From assembly GCA_037447655.1 (NCBI GenBank), contig JBBHKE010003119.1:1-51948 (forward strand): 51,948 bases of DNA, written 5' to 3'. Below the pieces are notes generated by a model. It was not told the origin of the DNA. It did no database searches and saw nothing but the letters and a program-made list of their open reading frames with translations. Made by a program: the position numbers and the translations under genes. Each line of letters begins with the position of its first letter. Position 1 is the first letter of the stretch. The DNA is from Zygnema cylindricum (lineage: Eukaryota > Streptophyta > Zygnematophyceae > Zygnematales > Zygnemataceae). This document shows, piece by piece, positions 31,090-44,122 of the stretch.

Positions 31090-32237
31090 TGTTGTCCATA
31101 GCCTATTTCAACCATGGATTACTTTCGGAAGCACCACAGACTACCCCCAAAACAGCTATGTTTCAGAAAGCACAAATTACTCCACAATAAACAAAATCGC
31201 CTCAAACTACACCAATATGCAGTATATCATAGACACTGTAAACTCCTAAAGTTAGAGCTAAATCCACCAGGGAATCTAGAAGATAATATCTCCAAAGTTT
31301 CCCAAAAACAGCTGACAGCTTCTCAAACTAATCATGTAGACTTCTAACATAATTCTATAAAAACAACAAATCAAACTGAAACTCCACACACATATATTTT
31401 CTAGATCATAGAATACATCCACAAAGTTTCACATCAAAACATCAATCAGAGTGATCACACTAACAGGTCAAAGTTGCAAAAAAAACAGATGCCATGTCTT
31501 TGATTAACTTAGTTGTGATGAGTAAAATAGTCTATGTCCTACTTGTTATACTCAGAGAGTTCACTACTGAATGTACGGAGGCATACCATCCGTACGTTAT
31601 CTACCACCTACCTAAATTATTGTGAGTATACCCGAATAATTCGAGGAATGTTAGACTGACTTAATCTACACTGATAAACTAATTAGCAAAAAGACAAACC
31701 TCGGTTGTATAGAATATTAACATCGACACCTCCGCAAAGTTAACTTGCTTAGTCACTTGTGATCTTCTTATGTATAGAATATTTACATCGACACCTCCGC
31801 AAAGTCAACTTGCTTAGGCACTTGTGATCTTCTTATAAATCTCGTCCACCGACTTGATTCATGTCAACCGCAGCTGCGTTGTCAGCTTCGTCGCAGCTGC
31901 GTTGTCGCATACCTGTATATATCCAAAAATAACAGCAGCTTCGTCGCAGCTGCATTGTCCTATTAAAGTACACTTGTCTCAAAATAGATGCGCCGTACCG
32001 GCGGCGCATATTTCACGTTTCTTACATTTCAAATCGGATCGCTTCGCGATCCGCCCTCCATTTTTTAGTGCGTGTTCACACCACTCAATTAGTCCTTTAC
32101 TTCACTTAAGTTATATCCGTATGTTTGCTCCCCCAATCCGTGAACCCATTCGAACCTCCACATTGATAATATACACACAAAATGTTGCACGCGTAAAAAA
32201 TGTCGCTTTCACACGAAACCGAATTTTCAAAACAACA
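31090..32237 (-). mobile_element. 3' LTR of family B element
   Basis: On the plus strand it runs TGTTGTCCATAG to AAAACAACA; on the minus strand a TTTTCGGGGG purine tract precedes it. Contains the GTACGG dyad (31,573-31,595) and the GGATCGC hairpin (32,036-32,052). A 65-bp tandem duplication (31,706-31,770 and 31,771-31,835) is private to this copy. Confidence 0.88.
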
Positions 32238-33391
32238 CCCCCGAAAATTTAGTTTCGTGCACCGGAATAAAATATGCAGCTATTCAAAGTGTCAAACGTC
32301 ACCACTGCTTCCGCTGCATTGTTATGCTCCGTTGCTGTGTTGCGACGCGAACTGCTTCCGTGGATTCACCACTGCTTCCGTTGCGTTGCTAAGATAGTTT
32401 GACATCGCAGCTAAGCTGCTCTGTCGTCACAGTTGCGCTGCTCTCCGTAGTTGCGTACATCCCAATTTCTCATCCCCTTTGTGATCCTCCAAATAGTCCG
32501 TACCAAATCACATAGTCTATCGACGATCGCGTACTCCCTTAATTTGCGTGCATCTTGTAATTTATTTATGGCGAAATTGAGTTTTCAACAACAATATTCC
32601 CACTTCTATATTTTGACCTTTTCCTTTTCAAAAATCCTTGGTTCACTTAGCATCTCTCCATACGTCCTCATGCATCTGTTCCGCTATCCATCGTGTCAAC
32701 TATCGTCCTACCAATTGAGAATTAGACTTTAGATTTAAAATTGCATTCCTTTCGCAATTCGCGCTTTTGCACTTCCCCTGTTCAATTATGTTTTTGCTTG
32801 TTTCTCCAACTCTTTTCTTAACCACTTGAAGCACCGCTTGCCTACCATTACTCGCCTCCTCTACTTATCTACCATTTACTGCCGAACTACTATTCCAAAA
32901 ATCTTCAATGTCCAATCGCACTGTCACCACTTTTTCTACATTGGTCCAACCTCTCTCCAAAAATCTTTCACCCTAAACACACCATTGCTTTCGCTGTCTT
33001 GATGTAAGATTATACTTTTTATAAGGGAAAAAGGATTTTCCTAAGGTGATTAAATTATGCAATTTTCTATGCCGACGTGCTACCCTAGTCCGACATCGCA
33101 GCTGTGCTGATCATACACTGCAGCCTTAGCAGCTGCTCCATTCTACCTTGAACTTTCCCCATTTAAGTCCTCTATATAACTACTTTTCTCGACATTTTAA
33201 TTTGATCATTTTCTGCAAAAAAATTCTTCTACGGTTGGTCTTTTGGTATTTGTATCTTCTTCTTGATCTCTTACAACATTCTGGTCTCCTCATAAAATCT
33301 AAACTTCTGCCATGGTGTGTCTTCCCATTACCTCTATAACGTGTGGATTTCTTCACTAATTTTTTGTCTTTTCCGTGGATATGCCACTCCC

Positions 33392-34856
33392 CTAAAGTGT
33401 GTTCATTTTGAAGAATTTCATTTTGATTCCTTTTTCATTTAGCTGTTCTTTCCTCTTCCTAATATTCTTTCTTAATTTCCATATTCCTCTAAATATATGA
33501 CCTTTTCTGCTCTCATAAATTTTCTTTCTTAGCCTCATTTTCTCAACAATTTCTATCGGTTCTTTACTGATTTTATATACTTTTAAATCCACATTATTTT
33601 CTATTTCTGATGTTAATTCTCCATTTTGTGTGAATTAACCATTATCTCTTTCATCATCTTCTCTTTGCCCTTCTCTAAGTTCTGTTTTCAGTTCAGTGTT
33701 CTCTATATCTAAAGAATATAATTCAGCCAATTTTACTTCCCAAACTCCCCTTTTTTCAAGAATCTCTTCTCCTTTTAAGTCATTATCACACACCAATCTA
33801 TCACAAGAAATAGTCACAAAAATCGAGCTTTTTTCACTCGCTTCTCTCTCCACACTATCTTCGGTGTCAAATATTTTTCCAATTCCTTCTTCTTCTCCTC
33901 TTCCTTTAGTTACCTCGTCCTTTAATAAGTTTGTGTCACTCACCAATCTGTCATAGGAAATATTGACAATATCCAAATCAATTTCTGTCACCTCTTTCTC
34001 CTCACCTCGAACAACATAGAAGGTTGGTAAGTAAATTAATTTGTTAACAAAAGTTTTATGCCTTTTTTCATTGGTCGAGTCTTCTCTCTCACTCATAAAA
34101 GCACTTGATTCTTTTCTTGTTGAGGGTCGAACCAGGTTGTTGTCCCATCCATTTCTGAAATTCCTTGAAACACATGCACTTTTATAGGATAGACATACCC
34201 TGAAACTATGTCCTAAATCATTACAGTAAATACAATTCTTAGGTCGATCTTCTAACCCACTATTACAATAAATTTTCTGAAACTAAGACTTAGATTCCTC
34301 AATATTTCTCTCACTCGATAAGACCTTTCTACTAGCCTCTTCATCTACAACAAATCTTCTTACTAAAGTTAAACTCGAATCCTTTTTATCAATTAAAGTC
34401 AATCGATCTAATGCACTCTTATATTCTTTATGTAGGCTTCTCATTAACAAGAGAGCTTGTTGAGCATCAGTAAAGTTTCCTCCAGCCAAATCATTTTTTG
34501 CAAATTATATTTGTAAGTCAATACATTGTTTCTCCATACTGCCTCCTACATACTTGTATTCAACTATTTTGGTAACACTACTAAGCCAATGATATAAAGA
34601 CATCTTTGCATACGTACATTCTAAGCACTTCCATAATGCAGTTGCCTTTTTAAAACTTATGTATGTCATTACCAAATTCTCAGTCAAAGAGTTCTTGATA
34701 ACCCTTAGACACTCATGATTTTTCTTTTCCCATCCATTTTATGTTTCCGTCAAGGTATCGTCCACCAAATCCATTAGCTCCATCATCTCGAAGAGCTCTC
34801 AAGCACACTTTTCCAGTAGTGATATTTTGATCTATCAAATATGGGTAGCCATGGGC
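33392..34856 (-). pseudogene. gag: Gag of family B element with acidic tail and same-frame basic extension
   Basis: Capsid fragments read LTENLVMTYISFKKATALWK, then AGGNFTDAQQALLLMRSLH and LVRRFVVDEEASRKVLSSE, a copia-type UBN2 pattern, followed by a zinc knuckle CIYCNDLGHSFRVC near 34,193-34,236. A long acidic tail (33,635-34,096) ends in TAA. After 14 further codons the same frame continues as a Lys/Arg-rich stretch (RKNIRKRKEQLNEKG) to 33,392. Several stops lie in the capsid region, so this copy is inactive. No pol. Confidence 0.8.
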
Positions 34857-34870
34857 GTGGGCCCATAACC
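34857..34870 (-). other. Half-tRNA(iMet) primer-binding site
   Basis: Minus strand GGTTATGGGCCCAC directly after the LTR end; the same primer mode as the family A elements although the LTRs are unrelated in sequence. Confidence 0.8.
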
Positions 34871-35965
34871 TATTGTCCATAGCCTATTTCAACCATGGAT
34901 TACTTTCGAAAGCAACCATGGATTACTTTCAGAATCACCACAGACTACCCACAAAACAGCTATGTTTCAGAAAGCACAGATTACTCCACAATAAACAAAA
35001 TCGCCTCAAACTACACCAATATGCAGTATATCATAGACAGTGTAAACTCCCAAAGATAGAGCTAAATCCACCAAGGAATCTAGAAGATAATATCTCCAAA
35101 GTTTCCCAAAAACAGCTGACAGCTTCTCAAACTAACCATGTAGACTTCTAACATAATTCTATAGAAACAGCAAATCCAACTGAAACTTCACACACATATA
35201 TTTTCTAGATCATAAAATACATCCACAAAGTTTCACATCATAACATCAATCAGAGTGATCACACTAATAGGTCAAAGTTGCAGAAAAACAGTCTGACATG
35301 TCTTTATTTAACTTAGCTATGATGAGTAAAATAGTCTAAGTCCTACTAGCTATACTCAGAGAGTTCACTACTGAATGTACTGAGGCATACCATCCGTACG
35401 TTATCTACCACCTACCTAAATTATTGTGAGTATACCTGAATAATTCGAGGTATGTCAGACTGACTAAATCTACACTGATAAACTAATTAGCAAAAAGACA
35501 AACCTATGTTATATAGAATATTAACACCAACACCTCCGCAAAGTCAACTTGCTTAGTCACTTGTGATCTTCTTATAAATCTCGTCCACCGACTTGATTCA
35601 TATCAACCGCAGCGTTGTCATGTCAAATGCAGATGCGTTGTCGATTCCGATGTATCCAAAATACAAAGCTTCTCTCAGTGCATTGTCTTATTACAATACA
35701 CTTGTCTCAAAATAGATGGGTCGTACCGGCGACGCATATTTCACGTTTCTTACATTTCAAATCGGATCGCTTCGCGATCTGCCGTCCATTTCTTACTGCG
35801 TGTTCACACCACTCAATTAGTCCTTTACTTCACTTTAGTTTTATCCGTACGTTCGCTCCCCCAATCCGTGAATCCATTCGAACCTCCACATGGATAACAT
35901 ACACACAAAATGTCGCACGCGTACAAAATTTCGTGTTCGCACGAAACTGTGTTTTCAAAAAAACA
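34871..35965 (-). mobile_element. 5' LTR of family B element
   Basis: It matches 31,090-32,237 throughout and contains the GTAC dyad (35,377-35,399, one arm mutated) and hairpin (35,764-35,780, one G-U). A 22-bp duplication of 'caaccatggattactttc' is at about 34,890-34,932. Its inner terminus reads CAATA instead of CAACA. Confidence 0.85.
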
Positions 35966-36792
35966 TGCACGTCTTGGCCGAAGCCGTATAGATTAATATG
36001 TAAGGCTTTACAAGAGATTGATAATGTAATAGAAACTAGACGCTTCACGCTAATGCAGAAAATCGCCTCTAAGCAGTCCAGACAATTTTACAAAGAAAAA
36101 GATGGTTGCAGATAATCTTCAATACTGAAAATAATACTTCTTGCACTTGAAAATTGTGTGCAGGAAATAATCTAAAATCAAGTAAACACTAAGGCCTGCG
36201 CCTAGCGAAACAAGCCAATAAGTGTACAATGTGCTATGTAAGTATTTGCGTCTAGTTTGGATTCAGCCAATAGGTGACCGGAATCCTATACCCTTTGTTA
36301 TAGAATCTATAACCTACGGATGAAAACCCTTCTTATCTACGTACCTCCAAATGGTTCACGACTTAAAATAGTCCAATCGCGTAGCGTCCTCAGATCAGAC
36401 ATTCAGTTTGTCTGTCACTCGCGTCAACGGTCCAGATGTCACCTTTCGAAACTTGTATGCTTCCGCGTGAACGTTCGAGATGCTCCATCACGGGAAGCGA
36501 CAAATTCGTCGTCGGCGGAAATTTTGGAAGATGCAGGTACTATTAAATTGTAGGTACGGTAAAATCGTTGGTATAGTGAAATCGTAGGTACGGACACGAA
36601 CGGTAAAATTCATCGTCGGTTGAAATTACGAGAATAATAAATATGTACGATCGACGAGAACGCAACAATATGTCGTCGTCGGAAAATACAGCGAAAAATA
36701 AATATGTACGGTCGATGCCTACGGCCATGTTAATATGTACGGTCGACAGGAACGCGAAATGAATGTATGTACAGACTTGCAAAACCCAAATT
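35966..36792. other. Unassigned segment ending in LTR-like repeat shared with the gypsy 3' side
   Basis: No recognised gene in 35,966-36,540. From about 36,560 to 36,792 there are spaced 'aaatatgtacg.tcga' blocks matching 17,431-17,548, ending 'cttgcaaaacccaaat'. At 36,793 it abuts a copia LTR missing its first ~106 bp, so the two were joined by a deletion or rearrangement. Confidence 0.5.
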
Positions 36793-37660
36793 GCAGTCAC
36801 TGTAGATTGGAGAGTGAGTCAGAGCCATGGCTACCTAGGCTGTCTCAAGGAGAGAGAAGGGAGTCCAATCTAGTTCCTACCAAAAGGTGGTTGTCGGAAG
36901 CAGTATTTGATCCTGGTACCTACCTTTCGCCAAAGTAGCCGGTAGCCGATAGCTTTGTCCTATAGACTAGGACCATTGCAAAGACATAAAGGGTTCGATA
37001 ATAACTTAAAGATGTAGACGTAGGAATTTCCATTTAACTAATGAAACGAACTGTTACGAAACAAATGGTACGAACATTTGTTTCAACAGCCAGTATTAAA
37101 AGCCGATTTGGATCGGACGGCCATGGCGTAAGCCGACTTTTTGGAATGGGTCGCTTTGGCAGTTTTCGGTCATCACCACACCGGATGACATGTGGCGACA
37201 TCTCATGGGTTTGCGGAATCTCCAGGAAGCTTCAGAACATGTTCGGATGTGACATCTTCACCTATATGGCCATGTCGTACAAGTGTCGTACAGAAAGTAC
37301 TCCGGCACTTGTACCTTTTTGTACTGTACAGTCATCTGATTGGTTCGTACTTCAGTGGTAGAGGGTTTAAAGAGGGATCTAGGACTTAGACAAAAATAGT
37401 CTAGCCGCCTCTCTCTGAAAGAGCTCCTGTACAAAAAGTCATCTTTGACCATTGATAATTCACTGTTCAAGGAAGAAAATTAAGCCATTTTTTTTGCTAT
37501 CCAATCATAGAAGTCTTGCCTTCAGAATGATGGAGTTGGTCAGAGTTGTTTTCTGTCAAGGTGGCAAATATACTTGCTTAAACTCAAAGGGGTCAGGGTT
37601 ATCCTAGAAGCTTCATGTAAATTGTTTTGTTTGAGGACTCATGGAGGTCTCAAAGTTTCA
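36793..37660 (+). mobile_element. 5' LTR (5'-truncated) of copia element, family A
   Basis: It matches 43,224-44,122 at roughly 90% by eye and lacks the first ~106 bp. It contains antisense box-B-like sequence (36,903-36,913) and the GTAC hairpin (37,288-37,324), and ends 'ggaggtctcaaagtttca'. The TATA box is degenerate (TGTACAAAAAG near 37,429). Confidence 0.85.
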
Positions 37661-37674
37661 AGTTATGGGCTCAC
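37661..37674 (+). other. Half-tRNA(iMet) primer-binding site
   Basis: AGTTATGGGCTCAC directly after the LTR end, two mismatches from the consensus. Confidence 0.7.
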
Positions 37675-40600
37675 ACTCTAAGGAGCCTATATTTAACGAA
37701 ACTGGCTTCATATACTAGGAAAGTATGATGACAAGAGCTCTGTTCGAGAAACGCTTTTGGGGAATAGTAAGCGGACGAGTGAGGCGTCCATCCAATTTAG
37801 GCATCCCTGCAGGGTTTGGAGGAAACACGTCTACCAAGGGTACAGATCCAACTCCATCGGAGGAGACATCGAAAGTGGAGGTGGTGGACAAAGGAAAGGA
37901 GAAAGAGATAGCAACACCTATAACCACCAGTTCAGTATTCATGTCACCTATTCCGAGGAACGAAGAAAATAACATTGATGCCTGGGATTACAACAACATG
38001 GCAGCAAAATACTTTATACTTCTCCATCTCACCCAAGGACTTGCATCACCTCATTTGCAAGTAGAAAGGGCATTCGATCTGTGGGTGGCTCTTTTAGAGA
38101 TGTACCTGTTGCCCATAGCCATTTTAAGCCATGGATTTACCCTCGGAAGCACCACAGACTACCCCAAAAACAGCCTACTTTGAGTCCACTCAGAATTCTA
38201 CATAACACACAAAAAAGGCTGAAAATATTAGAACAGATAGTTTCTAGGCCACTTAGTATTTCCACAAAATTTCATATAAAAATACTGAAGATAATTATCA
38301 CACCACTTAGTCAAAGTTACAAAAAAACAGTCTGCCAAAACTTTGATAAATCTGATCAACTTCACAATGAAGTCCCTAGCAAACCAGACACACAATAGGT
38401 CTGTAAATTTGCCACAATATTGAAAATACAAAGAGGAACACACATGCAAAATTTAAGATAATTCTGCCTAATTCTGCCAATACAATTGAGAGCAATCCTC
38501 AGATGAAACATTTACCAAAAGGAGCAAAAACAGATTTTGTCCAAAAAGTTCCAGGTCCAAAAATGACTAAGTCCTGCAAATATATACTAGAGCTCACTAC
38601 TGACTTTACAGAGGCATACCAGCCGTACGTAATCTATCAACTACCTATATTAATTTGAGTATACCCGAATACTTTGTGATATGTCTGAATGAATAGATCT
38701 ACACTATTAATTAATACACATAGGACAAAACATTGTTGTTACTATTTACAAACCTTACCAACTTCGTCTTATGGGCCGTCCAAAATAAATATTATGCGAT
38801 GGACGCAATTTCGCGTCCCTCACCAAAATGAACAAATTGACGGCTCCGCCGTCCGTAGCTCTGGTGGCGTCCAATTCATCAAATGTCGCCCGTCGCACTA
38901 CGTTTCGTACATGCGACGTACAATTCCAACACTCGTCGATTATTTAACGTAGGATCGCTTCGCGATCCGCCGTCCATTTCCCTCTACGCAAACTGTACTT
39001 TTGCCAATGTTTCTTCTCATCTCTTAAAGTCACTTACTTCACTTTAGTATTATTCGTAATTTCGCTCCCCCAATCCGTGAATCCATTTGAACCTCCACAT
39101 TAAATCCAATTAATACGTTACAAACAAAATGTTGCATATGCACAAAATGTCGCGTATGCACGAAACTAACTATTCCAAAACAACAGTACCAAAGCGGTAC
39201 AATTTGGCAACAACAGCCGGCAGATCAAAATAGATGCATATAAATACAAAGGAGGAAAGATGCTAGATTTTTGTAATGAGCATGCTAGACTCTTCATCGA
39301 ATAAGAGAGTGTTGGAAAGGCGGATAGTGAAAAGATGATTGTAAATTGTCTACTCATGAAGTTGCATGATGAGTATGAGAACATAGTTAACCCTGTGCAA
39401 GATCTACCGAACTCTACGTGGATCTGGAACTCCGTGGTAGGGATGATTCTCGTCCGAGAGAATACGATTGAGATCCGAAGGGGAAGAAAGAGCGGCCAGG
39501 CCTTGGCAGCCGAGACCGACTCGAGGAACAAGGATCCAAGGAAACCAATTGGAAGTTATGGAGGAGGAGTGGAGAAAAATCAGACCGATGAGGTCGAACC
39601 GAGGGCCTCAAAGGGGTTGTGCCACTTTTGTAAGAAATCAGGGCACTACATGGCAGAGTGCTCTAAACTGACCGAACTCCGGTTAAAAGAGGGACAGAAA
39701 GGTCTTCAAGAGGAAAGAAGAAGGCCCAGATGACACAGGTACATGAGTAGAACCGAGGACAATGAACTCTTACTGGACGAGGAGATGGAGGCGAAGATCG
39801 AGGAGCAAATTCCACAAAAACAGAAATGTGCCTACAGAGGATTGGTAGGTGAAGCTGGCAAGATCGTGGATTTAGGTGCTTCTATGCACATGTGTAAGGA
39901 CAAACACTTATTTACACAGATGAAAAAGATTCCCACCGTAGAGAGAGAGAGTATGGGGATGGGAGGATAGTTACCACTACAATGATAGGATCGGTGGATC
40001 TAAAAGTCTTAGTGGAGGGAAAAACATCCATAGTAACATTCTCCAATGTGTTGTTTATCCATGAGTTAAACAAAAACCTCATCTCAACATCTGTGTTAGA
40101 TGATAATGGGTTTGAAACAAGCACTAGGAAAGGCATCTTTGTTGCTAGTTTTGAGGATGAAGTCTATTTCACTGCAGAAAAAGGTAGTCAAGGGATGTTC
40201 AAGCTGGTTTTAAGCAATGAAAAGAAAAACTTTATTATGCTGGTATTCATGATATCATGTTATGGCATAAGAGGCTTGGACATGTGCATCTAGAGAAATT
40301 GAAAGAAATGAAAAAATGAGAGTAGTGGAAGGGATTCAGTTTGGAGAGAATGAAAACCTAAGTGAATCTAGTTTGTAGTGGATGTGTACAAGTTAAGGCA
40401 CACAGGCTGCCGTTTCCAAATGGAGCCACCTATAATGGGGAAAAGGTATTAGACTTGGTACACAGTGATATATGGGGACCGGCCAAAGTTCCCTCACTCG
40501 GAGGTTAGAGATTCATGATGACTATCACTGACGATTGGTCTCGGTACTCTTAGAGTATATTTTCTGAAAAACAAGTCAAAGGTCGTACAGATTTTCAAAT

Positions 40601-43104
40601 AATATAAAACATGGAGTGAGAAACCTCATGAAACCCCTATTAAGAGAGTGAGGAGTGATAATGGGGGAGAGTATACCTCCAATCAGTTTGAGGATTTTCT
40701 GAGAGAAGATGGAGTACAACACCAAAAGACACTCCATGAGAATCCTGAGCAGAATGGGGTAGCTGAGAGATTCAATAGGACAGTAAGTGATAGTGCCAAG
40801 AGTATGCTGTCAGATAAGAAGATAGGAAAAAGGTTTTGGGCTGAAGCAATTAACTGTGCAAATTATCTTTAAAATAGAGTCTTTAATTTGGCAGCAAAAG
40901 GACAAACACCCTGTGAGAGATGGATTGGCCAAAACCGGATGTGTCACAATTAAAGGTTTTTGGCAGTCAAGTTTTAGCCTAGATACAGACAGGTCAAACA
41001 AGAAGTTAGATCCGAAAGGAAAACCAAGAAATTTGCTAGGAAATGATGAGTATGTCAAAGGGTATAGAGTATATGATCTTAAGAGAGAAGATATAATTCT
41101 ATTAAAGCATCTAGTGGTCATGGATGAAGGGAAATCTATAGATCCCTTTAAGTATACAAAGTCAGTAAAAATCAGATTTGAGACAGAAAAATCTGATGAC
41201 TTTGAGCTTCCAAATTATCCAGGTTTTAGAGAAGATGATATTCTTGTAGGTACAAATCAGACCGAAAAGAAGCAGACAGAGAAATCTCAAAAACAACTCC
41301 ACTGAGCACGGAGACGTGGTGGAAATTGAACCAAATCAAAGGAAAGGGAGAAGTTGTAACAATAAGAAGAATCCATGGGAGCCATCCATACCACCGAATT
41401 TTGGTAGGAGAGAAGCAGCAAAAGACTACAAGAGAAACAAGTCAACAGCAAGGTAACCAAACTGTCCCACCCGGAAGAACCTCAAACCTACAAAGAGGCA
41501 ATGAACTGCCCAGAGAGAAACCGATAGAAGACATCCATCAACGAGGAAATGAACTCAATTAGAAACCGATAGAAGACATCCATCAACGAGGAAATGGACT
41601 CAATTATGGCAGCTGATACACAGGAGTTGGTGGACTATCGAGCTGACCGAAAGGCTATTGGATGTAAGTGGGTGTACAAATTGAGACTAAACCCGGACAA
41701 AACCATCGAGCGGTACAAGGCCCGATTGGTAGCCAAAGGGTTCACCCAGAAAAGAAGGAATAGACTACGAAGAAACCTTTGCACCGGGCGTCAAATTTCC
41801 CTCAGTCCGTATTCTTCCCAATCTAGCTGCACCGGAAGACATGGAGGTGCATCAGATGGATATCATGACAACCTTCCTCCATAGAGAGCTAGAAGAGAAG
41901 ATCTTCATGGGACAACCCAAAGGTTTCGTGGAACAAGGAGAAGAGAGCAAGGTATGCCGACTAATCAAATCTCTTTATGGCCTGAAACAGGCACCTCGAC
42001 AATGGAACAAGAAGCTTGATGAGTTTCTTACAAATCTGGGGTATATAAGGATCAGCTCAGGTCACTCAATTTACTTGTTTGAAGATGAGGAAAGATTTAT
42101 ATTTATAGCAATTTATGTTGATGATTTGCTTATTCTAAGTAAATCTATAGATAAAATTAATAAACTAAAAACAAATATAAAGGGAAGATTTGAAATGAAG
42201 GATATGGGAGAGGCAAAGTATATTCTAAGAATTCAGGTAGAAAGAGACAGTATAGAAAGATCATCAGATAAACTCAAAAAGAAACCATTGGAAACATGTT
42301 GGAGGGATTCCAAATAGGCAAGGCTAATAGTTGTACTACTCCAATGGAGCTAAATAAGAGAAGTGAGGGGATTGTAGAAGGAGTCATAATCTTAAATGAT
42401 GAACTAGGTCCCAAAAAACAAAAGTTTATGCAGACTATTCTTTAGAGGCAAGTAGTTGGTAGCCTAATCTATTTCATGAATTGTACACGACCACATATAG
42501 CTGCAGCAGTTGGAGTGTTAAGTAAGAGTCTGAACGCTCTCACTAAGAAAGATTGGGAGGCATCTAAAAGAGTCCTTATATATCTTATAAGGACTAGAGA
42601 TCTATGGCTGCATTTGGGTGGGGACAACACTGATATCACCACTTGGAGTGATGCCAGTTATGGGGATGCTCCTAGAGGAGGTGTACTTTTGGGTATGTAT
42701 TGTATGTGGGTGATGGGGCTTGTTGTTGGAGCAGCAAGCAGCAAAAGGTTATTGCTCAGTCCACAATGGAGGTGGAATATATGGCCTTTTCGTCTGTTGT
42801 AAAAGAATTGATGTGGTTGAAGTCTGTGTTTGGTGAACTTGGACATCTTACGAGTGGTGTACAGAAAATATTTTGTGATAATCCGGCAGCCATTGCAATT
42901 GCTTCTAATTCTAAACACCAATTTAAAGCCAAACATATGGACATCAAACTCAATTTTGTTAGAGAGAAGGTAGAAAACAAAATAATTAGTTTAGAAAATA
43001 AACCAGATAGTGAAATGGTAGCAGACCTGGTGACAAAACCTATACCATCTCCCATATTAATTTTTTGTAGAGAGAAGTGTGGCCTTAAAATTAAGAGTGA
43101 CTAG
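37675..43104 (+). pseudogene. Ty1/copia gag-pol, decayed, with a solo LTR in gag
   Basis: Gag starts after the primer site (RFWGIVSGRVRR ... HLTQGLASPHLQ), is split at 38,106 by a solo LTR, and resumes at 39,191 to a zinc knuckle CHFCKKSGHYMAEC near 39,620-39,662. Protease reads IVDLGASMHMC (DSGA changed to DLGA; Asp kept). Pre-integrase and integrase fragments follow (SDNGGEYTSNQFEDF, 40,648-40,872). RT spans about 41,594-42,317 with YVDDLLILS, and RNase H is in two frames (TTWSDASYGDAP at 42,640; CDNPAAIAI and LVTKPIPSP to 43,104). At least eight frameshifts or stops. A 45-bp tandem duplication (41,517-41,561 and 41,562-41,606) lies before RT. It is the most complete autonomous-type copia here. 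Confidence 0.92.
38107..39185 (-). mobile_element. Solo LTR of family B inside copia gag, TSD GTACC
   Basis: TGTTGCCCATAG to AAAACAACA, 1,079 bp, with perfect duplications GTACC at 38,102-38,106 and 39,186-39,190. It defines both termini of the family B LTR. Contains the GGATCGC hairpin (38,952-38,968) and a dyad with the left arm mutated (about 38,606-38,629). Confidence 0.95.
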
Positions 43105-43117
43105 AAAACAAGAGGAG

Positions 43118-44122
43118 TGAAGAAATTAGAGGTATTTTCTAGTTCTAAATAGTGTAGAATTAAAACAGAAAAGCAGCAAAGGCAGCCTTCCTCTTACTCC
43201 TCTCTCAAGTCCCCACACTTGTCGCAGTCAGTGTAGATTGGAGAGTGAGTCAGAACCATGGCTGCCTAGGCTGTCTCAAAGAGAGAGAAGGGAGTCCAAT
43301 CTAGTTTCTACCAAAAGGTGGCTGCCGCAACCAGGATTTGATCTTGGTACATACCTTCCGCCAAAGTAGTCGATAGCGGATAGCTTTGTCCTTTAGTCTA
43401 GGACCATTGCTAAGACATAAAGGGTTCGATAACTACTTAAAGATGTAGACATAGAAATTTCAATTTAACTAATGAAACGAATTGCTAGTGCATAGAACCT
43501 GTTGTACTTATATACAGTACGAAACAAATGGTACGAACATTTGTTTCGACGGCCAGTATTAAAAGTCGATATGGATCGGACGGCCATGGCGTAAGGTTAC
43601 TTTCCGGATTGTTCCTTTGGCGGTTTTGAGTCATCACCATACCGAATGACAAGTGGCGACATCTCATGGGTTTGCGGAATCTCCGAGAAGCTTCACAACA
43701 AGTTCGGAGGTGACAGGCGTCACCTATATGGCTATGTCGTGTAGGTGTCGAACAGAAAGTACTCTGGAACCTGTACCTTTTTGTACTGTACAGTCATCTG
43801 ATTGGTTCGCACTTCAGTACTAGAGGGTTTAGAGAGGGATCTAAGACTTAGACAAAATTAATCTAGCCGCCTCCCTCTCAAAGAGCTCTTGTACAAAAGG
43901 TCAACTTTTACCATTGATAATTCACTTCTCAGGGGAGCAAATTAAGCCATTCTTTTAGCTATCAACTTAGGGGAGACTTGCCTTCACAGAAGTGAAGCTA
44001 GTCAGAGTTGTTTTCTGTCAGGGTGGTAGATATACTTGCTCAAAATCAAAGGGGTTAGGGTTATCCTAGAAGCTTCGTGTAAGATGTTCTCTTTGAGGAC
44101 TCATGGAGGTCTCAAAGTTTCA
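43118..44122 (+). mobile_element. 3' LTR of copia element, followed by a second partial element
   Basis: It starts TGAAGAAATTAGAGG after purine tract aagaggag and ends 'tctcaaagtttca', 1,005 bp. Antisense box B at 43,334-43,344, GTAC hairpin with one damaged arm (43,750-43,785). Instead of host flank, copia interior sequence follows at 44,123, so this LTR is shared by two elements in tandem. Confidence 0.85.

Larger units (their letters stand above)
31090..35965 (-). mobile_element. Gag-only LTR element, family B
   Basis: On the minus strand the 5' LTR is 35,965-34,871, the primer site 34,870-34,857, decayed gag 34,856-33,392, a non-coding 3' interior, then the 3' LTR 32,237-31,090. Flanks tgcag (31,085-31,089) and tgcac (35,966-35,970) are a 4-of-5 target duplication. 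No protease, integrase or RT motif is found in the 2.6-kb interior. Two LTR copies are about 95% alike over their first 250 bp by eye. A second, truncated element of this family lies at 45,819-48,837. Confidence 0.85.

Noticed and set aside
31854-32397. Frames of 65-132 codons in family B LTR and interior
   Set aside because: They are not conserved in the other family B copies and overlap LTR hairpins.
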